A DNA stretch of 64,000 nt from Hyposmocoma kahamanoa (GCF_003589595.1 NW_020653391.1:3911641-3975640); one strand, 5' to 3'. Positions 20,935 to 32,400 are shown, counted from the stretch's first letter. Numbers and translations are program-made. Notes: a model not told the origin generated them from the letters alone.

Positions 20935-21112
20935 GGCGACGGGCGCAAAGAATGTGGCGTTGGATGAGTCACATAAGCCGCAGAACCAATGACCGGAGGA
21001 GCAGATGAGTGCTGGAGTGGAGACCGAGGACCAGCACCAGAAGCGTCGGCCGCCAGAAGGTTGGATGAACGGACGGACTTGGCTGCAAATGGCCCAAGAC
21101 CGAAGAGAAAGA
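20935..21112 (+). mobile_element. RTE-type LINE C-terminal segment, part 1
   Basis: Read with frame changes it gives RWMSHISRRTNDRRSR, VLEWRPRTSTRSVGR and RTWLQMAQDRRER, matching the region just before the GEAYVQQW end of RTE proteins. The B repeat at 21,113 splits it. Confidence 0.75.
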
Positions 21113-21346
21113 CTTTACCTATTTCTGCAGTAATGTCAGCACTACTGTTTTCCGGTTTTGAAGGGTAAGGGTGCTGGTGAAATTACGGTACATGGAACTT
21201 GTCAACTTATGTCTCACGGTGACGGGCGCAGTGGCATTGCCCCTCAGATCTTTGCAATTTAAAGGTCTGAGTGGCACTGCAACTGTTATGGACATGCGTG
21301 TAGCTTACTATCAGGTGCACTTGTTCGTCCCGTCACTTGATATTAT
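21113..21346 (+). mobile_element. B repeat inserted in RTE
   Basis: A 5'-truncated B copy from TTACCTATTTCTGCAG to GATATTATAAAAAAAAAG. Its A-rich end meets the rest of the RTE frame. Confidence 0.85.
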
Positions 21347-21418
21347 AAAAAAAAAGAATGGCGTGCACATGTGGAGGCCTACACTCAGCAGTGAGTGTAG
21401 AAAGGCTGAAGAAGAAGA
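21347..21418 (+). mobile_element. RTE-type LINE end, part 2
   Basis: EWRAHVEAYTQQ and a stop, followed by GCTGAAGAAGAAGAAG, the microsatellite tail. It continues the frame broken at 21,112. Confidence 0.75.
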
Positions 21419-21555
21419 AGTTTTAATATGTAATTATTTTTATTTTCGTATATGGCCTTTAAACGGTTTATGAAAGTAATCATAAGTTTTAGTATTGTAT
21501 TTCGAATAAATAAATTTAAAGACCTCTACTTTGTAAACTTAGTTACTTGTTATTA

Positions 21556-21775
21556 GCAGCAGTAGATCTCCTTGTCAAGGAGTTCGTCCAGGAAAGTACT
21601 GACACCATAACTATTTCTATATTGAATTCCGGTATTGAAGCGAAAGGGTGCAGTGGCGGTGTTCCTCAGATCTTTACGATTTGAAGTTCTGGGTGGCACT
21701 GCAACTGCTATGGATAGGCATGTCGCTTAACACCAGACGCACGACTTGTTCGTTCCGTCACTTAGTATCATAAAT
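21556..21775 (+). mobile_element. B repeat copy, plus, internal deletion
   Basis: GCAGTAGATCTCCTTGTCAA at the start, CACTGCAACTGCTATGGATA and CGTTCCGTCACTTAGTATCA at the end. The central hairpin part is missing. Confidence 0.85.
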
Positions 21776-22129
21776 TAACACCAAAGTCGCAATTAACGAT
21801 GGCCCAATTGTCGTAAACGTGACAGATTCTTTCAAGACGGAAATTGAACACGAAATGCATGTAATATGATAGATTTTGCAACAACGTTTTTTATCAATTA
21901 CCGGTATCAAAATCTCTTGCCGGTAAATTATAAGTGTGGAATACCTTATTAACAGAATGAGGAATGCGGTAGAATGCTTTATTTATGTGGATGCTTGTTC
22001 AAATTTAATTAGTGCTTTAACCACATTGTTATTTATTTTGTCTCCATAAGCTCAATTACCAATAAAAAAAATACTTTTCACTTGTCATGCTCATAAAGTT
22101 CGTATTTATGCTGGGTGTGGCTGCATAAA

Positions 22130-22368
22130 ACTGCCTCAGTGGCCGAACGGTTACCATGCCGGACTGCCACGCAGAGGTCCCAGGTTCGATTCCCGGGCCG
22201 GGAGAAATGTTTATATGGCGTACATTTATTTCTCTCGTGAGTTTGGGTGTAATTTGTGGTTGTCTATGTGTGTGTCCATGGCACCCGCGACACAGGGTTT
22301 CCCTAGTGCGGGGCTATGTTGAGTGTGTGCGTTATTTATTTATTATTTATTTATTTATAAAATACGAT
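22130..22368 (+). mobile_element. tRNA-derived SINE (family A), full length
   Basis: CTGCCTCAGTGGCCGAACGG (A box), TCCCAGGTTCGATTCCCGGG (B box), body GAGTTTGGGTGTAATTTGTG and GTGTCCATGGCACCCGCGAC, tail of TTATT units. This copy can serve as the family reference here. Confidence 0.9.
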
Positions 22369-22435
22369 TTTATGCTTTAGTGCATATATTTCCTCGCAAT
22401 CGAAGTGAAAAGCAGAGTGTATAACTCATTCCTAA

Positions 22436-22514
22436 AACCCATTTTACCCTCGACTTAAGTGTCCACTCTCGCCTGCGGCTCAGGTGGATATGCTCTTCTC
22501 GGGTAAAATGATGC
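22436..22514. repeat. Short inverted-repeat element
   Basis: CATTTTACCCTCG at left pairs with CGGGTAAAATG at right around a GC-richer centre (CTCGCCTGCGGCTCAGG). Confidence 0.45.
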
Positions 22515-23255
22515 GTTTTATGCACTTGTTGTACAATCTACTATTATTATATATAATGTTCAATTAACTTGCATTAATAAAAACTGTACAAAAAGGCTAT
22601 CATTTAATATTTTTATCCAATTATTCTCATACAAAAAGCAACAACAAAAAAATATTCACAAAATCTATACGTCATCATAACAAAAGATATTAATGCGCTT
22701 TATAATAAGAACATTCTTTATAACGTCCGATTTGATTTCCATACGATCGGTACAATCTTGTGATTGGCACTTTCTGTATCTTACATCGTTGCCTAAATAA
22801 ATCATATGCATTATTTTATTTTATTCAATTATATTACGGTAATGGGGGCATGGTGACTCATTCTAGCGTCCTCGCATAACAATAACTCCATCGCCTCTTG
22901 TGATATCGTGGAACGTTACAAGACTTCTACGGCCTTTATCGAAATTCTTAATATAAATTAAACGGATTCAACAAAATCAAAGGTTTTATTAAAATTAGTA
23001 ATTTTTCAATTTTTAATATCAAGTTCGATTTTCCTGCTTAACACGCATATAAATAATTACGAATGCCCGGTGTTGGTACATACATGAGTTAATTCGTTTT
23101 TAAATAGCTAAATTCAAATTTCAGTTTTATAGGACATAATAAATGAATACATATAATGTTTTAGTCAAGCAACCAGCCGATGTTAAGAAAGGTTTCATGA
23201 ATTACATTTGTACAATAACATGAATTATGTCATAACATTTTAGTAACATTCGCGA
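22515..23255. other. AT-rich DNA, no feature recognised
   Basis: Nothing supported on either strand. Confidence 0.3.
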
Positions 23256-23259
23256 TGAT

Positions 23260-23470
23260 TATTTTGCACCTTTGATATAATAAGGCCACATCCGCAAAAT
23301 GACATCTTTACAGGAGAGGGGTGTAAAAATTCTATAAATGAAATCAATAAATATTTTTCAATACTTTTTTATGCATAAATGGGAGAGTTACATTATAACA
23401 TGTATTAATACACATAAATAGTTTCTTAAATTGTATACTTTTGCTACATGTCATGAATATTATTATAAAT
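23260..23470 (+). repeat. Q-family repeat
   Basis: GGCCACATCCGCAAAATGAC, TTTACAGGAGAGGGGTG and TTTATGCATAAATGGGAG match, with divergence, the segments at 12,515, 26,815, 28,575 and 46,075. Confidence 0.45.
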
Positions 23471-23821
23471 TCGAGAGTCGTGTCGTATAGTGTAAAAAAT
23501 ATCTAAGCACCAAGGAGGCCAAAAAGAGCCAGTCATCGAGCAAAGTGTTCTAAGATGAGCTATCGTGAGTTTGATAGCTTCGATCGATATTTGTACATAT
23601 CGTTTGTAAAGATTATGACTTTGTTGCTTTTTTCTTGGATTTATTTCAACCTAATATAATGAAAAAGATAAGATGCCAGTCGCTTGAGAATTGTCGATGA
23701 GGCTTCTTAGGATATTTTGTTTGTGCCAATCAATATAGACGTGTAATGAGGAGGGATAATAATTATATTATTCAAAATTCGACGTTAGTTAAACTAAATC
23801 ATGGTACCTTGAAAGTTCAAG

Positions 23822-23935
23822 GTACGTTCCCACTGTTGAGCATGTCTCTGTTCGAAGAAGATGGAGAGTCTTTTAAGGGTTGTGATCCTTCTTCCACGTG
23901 CAGGTTCCATCAAGTTAGGGAGAGTTATTGCTATT
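23822..23935 (-). repeat. Family G / RTE-tail related fragment
   Basis: CCCACTGTTGAGCATGTCTC, then TTGTGATCCTTCTTCCACGT and GCAGGTTCCATCAAG, a diverged reverse copy of the CCACTGCTGGGC-type tail. Confidence 0.4.
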
Positions 23936-24034
23936 ATTTTTTTACAGTAAATGTACTTGCTCTTAATCCTGGTTGATCCTGAATTAGTACTGTAGCACAT
24001 TTAGAGACTACGATAGAACGAGTTCACGTAGAAG

Positions 24035-24260
24035 ATGCCTATTTATTTATTTATTAACAACGTGTGTGAATTACTCATTATGTCTTATTATACCTTTACA
24101 AGCGATGTAATTGCCACAAACACTTAGAGGTAAACACAATATGCACTAAAAGATAACTATGTTTAACTAAATTTTTTTTAAACTAACACTTACAATTTTG
24201 ACAAATAACAATATGATTAGAAATTGATGCGTACATTACTTTTACGATTTAATTTTTTGA
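24035..24260 (-). repeat. LINE-like 3' end
   Basis: Starts TATTTATTTATTTATTAACA, the reverse of a TAAA-type tail, followed by AT-rich sequence resembling a LINE 3' UTR. Confidence 0.3.
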
Positions 24261-24361
24261 CTGAACTTAATAAATTGAAAATGTTTTTACAAGTTCAGAG
24301 AGGAAAGTCATGGTCACGGAATATCAATAATGTTACTGTAATTATTTACCGTCCTACACAA

Positions 24362-24598
24362 TCTTACCTTATCTATTTCTGCCGCCAAGCAGTAACGTAA
24401 GCATTACTGCATTTCGGCTTTGAAAGGTTAAGGGTGACTTGTCAACTTATGTCTCAGGATGACGGGCGCAGTGTCAGTACAGTTACATCTTTGCAATTCA
24501 AAGCTCTGAGTGGCACTGCAACTGTTATGGACAGGCGTGTAGCTTACCATCAGGGGCACGACTTGTTCGTCCCGTCACTTGATATTATAAAAAAAATT
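24362..24598 (+). mobile_element. B repeat copy, plus, 5' truncated
   Basis: CTATTTCTGCCGCCAAGCAG, TGACTTGTCAACTTATGTCT and an intact 3' end CTTGATATTATAAAAAAAAT. Confidence 0.9.
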
Positions 24599-24599
24599 A

Positions 24600-26220
24600 A
24601 ATAAAAACAAAAAGCAATCTTGTAACTGGCGAATTTGAGTCAGTTACTAAACGGCGTAATTTTGTTACGAGAGAACACTCAATTTAAATTTTTGAAGCAA
24701 CTGAGGCATCACCTCGTGATTAAACATTTTTAATACAAATTACATGTTCCAATTGACTACTCTGAGTTGTTAATTCAAAAGGGTTGCCTTGCATATAATA
24801 TATTATATTTCTTAATGTATTTTATTTACGTGTCTTCTACAACGAATTCGGTTTTGCCTGTAATGTTAGTGTTCAGTTGTTATGTACAAATAAATAAATA
24901 ATAAATGTTCAAGACAGTTCTTCGATTATCCAAAGACATAATATTGAAATGTGATTAACGCTGCACATAATAAAAGATGACGAAAAGCACTGAGTACGCC
25001 TGCAGGAAATATCGACCAAATATGGGGTAATATCCAGCCGTCTTGATGTCCTATGGTAAAAGGGGGCGGGTGAAACGAGCTGATGGAACTCACGGACACA
25101 CTAAACTAATTATCGAACACGAAACGAAAAGCAACCAACTAAGCTACCACCGCTTAAGGTATACAGGTTATAAAGAATATTTTCTTCGTCAATGTATTTG
25201 GAATAGTCAAAACAGTTAAAAAGGTAGCGTGTTTATCTTATTAAAACGAGTGATAGCCGACGAGTGATGGATGCTCGCTGGAGGCCCGGTATCTCGACAA
25301 ATAGCGGTTGGTAGTGATGTAGTACTCTCGATATCGATTTTTTCATTAAAGCAAAGAAATAATGTTTTTTATATCTTTAATTTGATGTTTCTGCCCGATT
25401 TGGACAGTTTTACAATTATGTACTTTATATAACGCGCGTAACTATTGTATAGTACCTAGTGTGGTACCAGTCTCCAGCTTATAATAAAAAAGTTTTATGC
25501 ATTGTCATTAAATGTAAAATAACTTCGATTGTTTCTAACGATTTATCCAGAATAAATTGTTATATTACACCACTTGATAAATAATATATATAATATTTCA
25601 CGATAAAATGACACCGATAAAGTACATCACTATCAGTAGTGAAGTGTACACCGATACAATTAGTCGATATGGTAACGTCTGCGCAGACGCATAGCGCTAA
25701 CTCGGCGTTTACTGCATTTGTCATAGCCTCGCTGCTGGATGGAACAACAAAAACAGTAGAGATGCATTGGACACTGCGTTTTGTGGTTTTAATATTTGTT
25801 GAATATTAAAATTTGGTACATACGTATATCAGGAGCGTAACACGAGAGGTCCATAAACTCTGCCTACTCCGTATAAGCCCAGATATAAATCAAGAAGCAT
25901 GATAAAATGACAAATTAAAAATGAACATGAAGGAGAGTAAGGTAGGTGTTTGTATACCATAGTACCTTATTCATAAATAAGGTAGTGTGTATTATTTGAA
26001 AGCAACAAATCCAATTCAGACGCGCGATACGACAGCATCAATATTACTGCATGACGATTATTTTGTCGCCTTGCATCTAAAATAGCATTATAAATCTCAG
26101 ACTATAGACTTCTCTAAAAGGAGATTACAAATCTTTGTAATTAGCTTATAATTTATTTCATTGTTCCATTATTTTATCACTTTCGTTTTCCTTTTTATCT
26201 GTTTTTTGGTAATTGTCTTC
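24600..26220. other. Mostly unassigned; possible hAT-like MITE at 25,311-25,645
   Basis: TAGTGATGTAGTACTCTCGA near 25,313 is an imperfect inverse of CGATAAAGTACATCACTATC near 25,617, so a ~330 bp inverted-repeat element is possible. A retroposon-like tail (CAAATAAATAAATAATAAAT) is at 24,885-24,905. No gene is supported. Confidence 0.3.
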
Positions 26221-26223
26221 TGT

Positions 26224-26332
26224 CAAATAATCACACCAATAACATGTTCTTTAAGTAGGGAATACCCTATACTGTGAGTACCAAAACAACAAATCTTGCG
26301 CTCACAGTTCAACCGCTGCACCACTGAGGATG
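26224..26332 (-). mobile_element. SINE family H, partial
   Basis: AATCACACCAATAACATG, TAGGGAATACCCTATACTGT and, at the head side, CAACCGCTGCACCACTGAGG. Confidence 0.55.
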
Positions 26333-26454
26333 TACTTGTTTTGTTGTAGTTAATATATTGAAATAAAATTAGATATTAATGTTCTTAAAAATAAAAAAAT
26401 ATAATAGACACACAATGTTTCTGATAACAAACACTAATTCGTAACTTCGATGTA

Positions 26455-26812
26455 ACAATGCCACGTAATGGAAAACGACATGAAGAATTTTGAAAATATA
26501 GTGGACGTGGTATTCTATCAGTGGCGCATTAAAGAGTATTGCAGATGGTGAATAAGAAACTAGAGATCTTGAGTATTGTATTGAATATAATGCGTAATGA
26601 TAAATACGACCTGCTCCTACTAATTGAGGAAAAATCCAGGGCAAACGACCACCCGGAAGAAGGCGTGTTTCGTGGCTTAAGAATATCCGGACATGGTTCA
26701 ACCTGAGCTCAAGATCCTTATTCCGTGTAGCTGTATATAAAATACAGGTAGCCCTAATGATAGTCTACCTCCGGGAGGAGATGACACGTCAAGAAGAAGA
26801 ATGCAAAATTAT
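26455..26812 (+). mobile_element. RTE-like LINE, C-terminal segment (family T)
   Basis: Frame pieces VNKKLEILSIVLNIMRNDKY and then, after one frameshift near 26,625, GKIQGKRPPGRRRVSWLKNI, RTWFNLSSRSLFRVAVYKIQ and VALMIVYLREEMTRQEEE. The GKxxGKR..GRRRxSWLxNxRxW block is a recurrent LINE C-terminal motif. It ends in a GAA-rich tail. A sister copy is at 45,665-46,045 on the other strand. Confidence 0.85.
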
Positions 26813-26814
26813 AA

Positions 26815-26990
26815 CATTCTATGAATTTAATTGGTCGATAACTTTTTTATGCTTAAATAGGACTTATAAATTTTCACCTACACATAATTTGTTTCACGTA
26901 GTTCGTATTATTTTTAAGATTTTAATGTGCTAGAAGCACTTTGGAAGTATGATCACAAACTATGTAAAAATCCGCAACTCTGGTTTTCAC
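26815..26990 (+). repeat. Q-family repeat
   Basis: GCAAAATTATAACATTCTATG, here cited from TGCAAAATTATAAC, then ACTTTTTTATGCTTAAATAG and AGTATGATCACAAAC match the 46,075 copy. Confidence 0.45.
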
Positions 26991-27536
26991 TCCTATGCAA
27001 ATTCTTTATTATACCGTAACGTGCAACATTAATGACAGCAACTTAGAATTTTGACGAAAACAAAATACTTATATGGCAACATTGAACATAAAATGTCAAA
27101 TCGAATTCAGACTCATCGTTTCAATTCAGAATTTTGCGGTTATTTTACGCATTGCATTTTTAAGTATTATTAATATAATGTGGTCCGTTATACCCACACA
27201 TTACACTAGCTGTTTAAAGCCCAGTCTACGAATCCATTACGGAGAAATTCTTATCTATCCACGGGCCCATCTCTCATTTTTTGGACCGCACGGGAGGCGA
27301 GCAGATAACAGACTGGATTATTCATGACTATTTATCATTATTCCACTTTTTTTTTAAAGGTGGGTGCAACGGTAGTGTAGTGAAGTGACGATCGATGAGG
27401 TGTGTAAAAAAGGTTTTATGAGAAAATATCGTGTTTTTTTTTTCATTACAGAAAACAGGTTTACTTGTATTAAGTGACAGGGTTTCTCACAACTGGAATC
27501 ACCTATTTCCAGTGGCATTTAGTATGGTTTTATTTT

Positions 27537-27725
27537 CGACCTCGGTGGCTCACGGTTTGCGCTGTGGATGCTAAATAAGAAGATCCCAGGTTCGACTTTT
27601 TACGAATTTGAGAAATGAGCTTTTGTAAATCAGCTGTGATCTGGTTGTTTTGTGTTGTATCCTGATAGGAATTCCATTGCTCTGATACTTGCAGTCTAGT
27701 TTGAGACCAGAGCCCCAATTCTGCT
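27537..27725 (+). mobile_element. SINE family H
   Basis: CGACCTCGGTGGCTCACGGT head, CCCAGGTTCGACTTTTTACG (B box, eroded), then GAAATGAGCTTTTGTAAATC and a GTCTAGTTTGAGACCAGAGC end. Confidence 0.75.
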
Positions 27726-27810
27726 AAAAATGTTTAAAGTCATCAATTATGATTTAATATTTGTTATTCTGCTAAAGTCTAGTTGCAATGGCAGTTGAAT
27801 CTTCATAAAG

Positions 27811-28140
27811 TTTTTTTTTTATAATATCAAGTGACGGGACGAACAAGTCGTGCGCCTGATGGCAAGCTACACGCCTGTCCATAACAGTTGCAGTGCCACT
27901 CAGAGCTTTAAATCAGAAAGATCTGAGGGGCACTGCCACTGCGCCCGTCACACTGAAACATAAGTTGACAAGTCCCGTGTGCCTGTAATTTCACCAACAC
28001 CCTTATCCTTCGAAACCGGAATACAGTAATGCTGACATTACTACTTGGCGGCAGAAATAGGTAAGGTGGCATTACTTCCTTGGACGAACTCTTTCATAGG
28101 GATGTGAAAGACCTACCGACCGACCAGCTCTACTGCTACT
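27811..28140 (-). mobile_element. B repeat copy, minus, full length
   Basis: TTTTTTATAATATCAAGTGA through GGGCACTGCCACTGCGCCCG to GAGCTC-like CAGCTCTACTGCTACTGAAT. A ~25 bp insertion (GACCTACCGACCGACCAG) sits next to the 5' end. Confidence 0.9.
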
Positions 28141-28301
28141 GAATAATTGCTTGTCTGGTACATTATTATTATGATTACTTGATTTTATGCGAACCTAACT
28201 AACGTGACATGATAAATCGTACAGTTTTTTATGTATAAAACTATAAATATATAAAGTTTTAGAAGTTTTCTAGCAATGTCACGCGTATAGCAACACGGAG
28301 C

Positions 28302-28309
28302 ATTATAAA
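28302..28309 (+). promoter_or_regulatory. TATA-like box
   Basis: ATTATAAATT lies about 30 nt before a plausible start region (28,333-28,340) and 55 nt before the ATG of the exon candidate at 28,360. Confidence 0.3.
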
Positions 28310-28359
28310 TTTGTAACGTAACTTATATAACTCGTCGAGCAACAAAACAAAACAAGACA

Positions 28360-28546
28360 ATGCTAGTTCATTGTAACACAAGTCTTGATCAATGGAAGAT
28401 TAAGATTTCGGGAGTGGCGGAAACAGCCGAGTCCTCACGATCGTCACTTGACGACCACAATTTGTCTGACCTACCGTATTTAAATTTGCCTAAAATAATC
28501 CATCTTACTAAACACGAAGGACGAAAGACTGTCAACTTCTACATAC
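28360..28546 (+). CDS. Candidate first coding exon, unknown protein
   Basis: An A-rich leader ends AACAAGACAATG, a good insect start context. The frame gives 62 residues with a charged, protein-like composition: MLVHCNTSLDQWKIKISGVA, ETAESSRSSLDDHNLSDLPY, LNLPKIIHLTKHEGRKTVNF, then YI. It ends at a strong donor TAC|GTAAGG (GT at 28,547), and the unspliced frame stops seven codons later. A TATA-like box sits at 28,302. No signal peptide or known domain. The sequence just downstream belongs to repeat family Q, so an acceptor-like TTTTCAG at 28,620 is probably not used. I do not recognise the protein. Confidence 0.35.
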
Positions 28547-28574
28547 GTAAGGTCAATTATGTTTAATGTTACGC

Positions 28575-28690
28575 ATCCTTGGTATAATAATGCCACATCT
28601 GCAAAATTACAACTTTTCAGGTAATTCATATATTTTTTATGATTTTTTGACGTATGATCACATGTGGTTTGCCGATTTCTTCAACATACA
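28575..28690 (+). repeat. Q-family repeat
   Basis: TAATAATGCCACATCTGCAA, TTACAACTTTTCAGG and ATGATCACATGTGGTTTGCC are the family marks. The acceptor-like TTTTCAG|GTAATT in it recurs, without the GT, in another Q copy. Confidence 0.5.
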
Positions 28691-28699
28691 AAAATGAAA

Positions 28700-31250
28700 A
28701 CTGGCTTTGTTCCATTCAACACTACCAAGAGGTTCGTAAATAAGTGTAGGAAATTTGAACCCTGAGATACTTTAATGTAGAAATCACAGTAATTAGCCAG
28801 TATTGTAATAGGGTTATAAATAAAAACAGACACATAAACACCGCGCGGGAATTTGAACCGCTGAAAGTCAAATCCTATTAAGCGATCACCTTACAATCAT
28901 TTCCGCAAAATGTATGAATATTTACCAATACACACGTAAAACTATAGTAACTTAATCGAAACGCAGTCTCCGAGAAATCAGCTGATCGGAACAATGTCGA
29001 AAACAAATGAACTTATTTAAATAGCTAGATGTGAATGAACGAACTGCCTTGGGGGACTTGTGATGTTCGCGCAAATATAAAAGAACAATAGGGCATTGTT
29101 GTGAGCGACGTCATAGACGGTATATGGGTCAGTTCGAGCCCAAATGTGGAGCTCAGCTGATCGTGGGATTCGGGCTTCAATGGACGGAATCGTGCTCGGC
29201 TCCTGTTCTATCTATACTTAGAGTTTTGCCTCTACACCTGTCTGTTTTTATACCGTTAGTAGTTTTTATAAATAGGTTGTCGGGATTCAAATTTATCTTA
29301 TAATCTTTAATAAAGGTCATTTTTGTGTAGTTGATATTCTTGGCTATTGTTTGTCTTTTCGTATTATTGTAGTGCTCCATAAAAATATTGTTTATGGTGT
29401 ATTGAGTACGTTTAATAGAATAAAAGTATAATGAACATTATTTGAATGATGTTTTTTAAACAACATTTAAACGTCCTTCAAAAATCATACCACAGTAAAT
29501 AAATTCGATCACAAAGCATTCCGAAACCAAAAATACCTTTAAAATTTCTGTAACACCAGTTTTACCCCCAAAAAACCTGTCGCTCCGAGCCATTTCTATC
29601 CGGTGAACGTCCTAACACAATGCTACAATGGCACATTGTTTGTTTTCGCCGCAATTATGTGGCACGTGCTTCTTTGTTTACCAATTGTTCTTATCTGACA
29701 TCTAGGAGCGTCCTTGGGCGTCTGCCGGTGACAGACTACACTCTTTATTGTGTAATCTTTCCACGTGATCATGTTATCTTATCTCAAGTCCGTACGTATC
29801 AAGACTTTGTACGTCTGTCAAATCTTGATTAAGGGTTGATGTCTCCACATTACTTGGAAAAAACTTTCATTTTGGTTGATTTCCTCGCGATATTTTAATT
29901 CAATACTTTTTTCGGAATGTCTATTTAACATTTGTGAACTAATTATAAGTTTCTGCTCGGGAAGAGGTTTGTTGGACTAGACTAAAGAGACCATCAAATT
30001 CTAGTATCAACACGGGCAAAGAGATCATTGACCAAAAGCAGTAAGTTGATAATAGAATTTCAGTTCATGGTTAAGTTCACAGTGAAGAACCGTTAGACAT
30101 GAAAATACGACAATATTTATTCTAAGTGACGTGTAGTTAACAAGAAAGCAATAATGAGCACCACTCTGCACAGTATTAAAGTAGTTGAGTTAGAGTTTTG
30201 ACCCGCAGTTGATTGCAACGAGACTATGAGTGATGACCTGTAGACAATGCTAGGTCCAAACAAGTACAAGGTAGGAGAGGATAGCGAAGTAATAAGGGAG
30301 TTTGCCCCGACGCGTGATTCTTGATTGTAATTGGGTTTATTCCACGCGATAGCTACTGCATAAAAAGATGTCCATGATAAAATGGTATGCAATAAGGATC
30401 ATTTTTCGTCCAGCAAAGTCTAACCCGATGACTAAATGGCTGGTCTGATGGACGATGGTATCTAAACTGAAATTCAGCTGTTTTATTATTAAAGATAGGA
30501 TACGTTTGTTCACAATTTCACTCGATAGGACGTGCAGATTTGGCCAAATGCGTAAGTTCGATTTGAAGATGCCGTTTCACTCTGTTGAATTATTTGAATA
30601 ATTCAAAACCCGATAAAGAATTCCACTTCTTGGCTGTTTGAATAAGAACCATGAAAACAAAACGCTTTTTGCAACTTGAAGCTTTCCGCTAGCATTGTTC
30701 ACCTTAGCTCCTGTATACAGAGAAGGTGTCAGCGCATGCCGCGGTTTTTGTAAGGTCAATATGTTTTGCTACTTTATCACTAAGCTGTCGACTTTAATAC
30801 TATGTGGTTTTGCCAAGAAATTATACTCATTCTGTTTATAGTTTTAAACGCCCGTGTCGTTCAATTTAACCTAGAACTTCTGTCGTGCCACTGTTCATCC
30901 TTCATCTTCAAAGTTCATATATTTGAAACAGAATTTTGAGACGACTAAATGAATACAGACTCTGTATCATTGATTCTAGACATTGGACTAAAGGCGGTTT
31001 GGTCAAGGTAATCACTGTTAGAATGTGACAAATGAGGATGATGGTAGAAATGCTATCTTCCTAAGATCCAGCAAAATACAATGGGACAAGCGCTAGACCC
31101 CAAATGGACGTCAAAATGTTCTAAAAATGACATGCTTCAGCCCAAGCAGTGTGTAGAATAACGCAGAATATATTTAAATGCGCTAGATTTAAAGGCGATA
31201 TTTTTAATATAATGTATAACTTGGCGTTTACATGATCTACATGATGATGA
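28700..31250. other. Unassigned, repeat-poor stretch
   Basis: About 2.5 kb with no element I can name with confidence. At 30,117-30,354 a minus-strand frame follows an acceptor-like TTTTTATGCAG and ends in a hydrophobic tail (STTLILCRVVLIIAFLLTTR) whose stop overlaps AATAAA. At 30,560-30,650 another minus frame reads TAKKWNSLSGFELFK, weakly LINE-like. The two suggestions conflict, so neither is called a gene. Confidence 0.3.
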
Positions 31251-31255
31251 TGATT

Positions 31256-31484
31256 TAAACTGCCTCCGTGGCCGAACGGTTACCATGCCGAACTGCCACG
31301 CAGAGGTCCCAGGTTCGATTCCCGGGCCGGGAGGAATGTTTGTACATTTATTTCTCTCGTGAAATGTTTCTACATTTATTTCTCTCGTGAGTTTGGGTGT
31401 AATTTGTGGTTGTCTATGTGTGTGTCCATGGCACCCGCGACACAGGGTTTCCCTAGCGCGGGGCTATGTTAAGTGTGTGCGTTA
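31256..31484 (+). mobile_element. tRNA-derived SINE (family A), full length
   Basis: ACTGCCTCCGTGGCCGAACG, GGTCCCAGGTTCGATTCCCG, and a small local duplication of TACATTTATTTCTCTCGTGA within the body. It follows an ATGATGATGATG run at 31,240. Confidence 0.9.
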
Positions 31485-31799
31485 TGATCCTAGAAATATT
31501 ATTGTCTGGGTTCTGAATCACTTCACATATTATATACATTTTGATGGGGCCTTAGAAAACTATGGTTATAGTTTCTGTAAGTACAAGGTTTTTTTCACCA
31601 TTTATCAAGTGCAATATTACTTTTAGGATGGCATAAACAACTTCTATTGTAACTCTGCCTATTATGGAAGCGCAGCGAGCAAAGCTTTCTTAGCATCCAC
31701 ATAATTGTACAATTTACAAACTATCATAAAAAATACAATTCTAATTCTACAGTTTGTGATGAAATATAAATTTTGAATTTCGACTTGTTACTCGAGATT

Positions 31800-32093
31800 T
31801 TTTTACATGAGCTCAAGTGACGGGACGAACAAGTCTTGCGCCTGGTGTTAAGCGCCACGCCTGTCCATAGCTGTTGCAGTTCCAGTCAGAGCTTTAAATC
31901 ACCAAGATCTGAGGGGCACTGCAACTGCGCCCGTCACCCTGAGACATAAGTCAACAAATCCCTTGTGCCTGTAATGACACCAGCACCCTTATCCTTTATA
32001 ACCGGAACGCAGTAAAGCATTACAGCTTGGCGGCAGAAATAGGTAAAGCTGCAGTACTTCCCTGAACACAAGGGGCTCTACTGCTACTAAATA
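31800..32093 (-). mobile_element. B repeat copy, minus
   Basis: CTCAAGTGACGGGACGAACA to CTCTACTGCTACTAAATAAA, with small deletions near the 5' end. Confidence 0.9.
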
Positions 32094-32239
32094 AAGAGAT
32101 CAGAAAGAGAAAAATAGTCAATTATAGAATTTTACTCGTGCAAATGCGCAGAACTGTGAAAAAAGGAAGATAAGAACGTCTTCTGCTATTTGGAAGGAAA
32201 TCGACAAGCCTTATAGTACTTTTTAAAATTCATTCCTTC

Positions 32240-32400
32240 ATCACCATCGTCATCGTCCACCGCTGGAGATAGGCCTCCCCCAAGGATTGCCACAAAGACC
32301 GATCTTGCGCTGCTTGCATCCAGCGGGTTCCCTCAACCTACTTCAGGTCATCGGTACACCTTGTGAGTGGTCTGCCCATACTGCGTCTTCCGCGTCTTCG
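32240..32400 (-). mobile_element. RTE LINE 3' end
   Basis: CATCACCATCGTCATCGTCC (tail), then CCGCTGGAGATAGGCCTCCC and GCGCTGCTTGCATCCAGCGG. Read on the minus strand it matches the RTE C terminus seen at 15,586 (AQDRS..W..GEAY), and carries on through GTCATCGGTACACCTTGTGA. Confidence 0.8.

Noticed and set aside
22130..22205. Possible tRNA gene
   Set aside because: A and B boxes are present but a SINE body and simple tail follow, and the same unit recurs many times; likewise for families E, F, G and H.
26369..26701. Minus-strand open frame of 110 codons
   Set aside because: Antisense to the clearly recognisable LINE C terminus on the plus strand.
27431..27452. Acceptor-like TTTTTTTTTTCATTACAG with an open frame after it
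   Set aside because: The frame reads SDRVSHNWNHLFPVAF, which resembles LINE C termini, so it is more likely transposon debris than a host exon.
28613..28626. Plus-strand TTTTCAG|GTAATT, another acceptor-donor hybrid
   Set aside because: It sits inside repeat family Q, whose copy at 12,515 has the same TTTTCAG without a donor; the pyrimidine tract is also weak.
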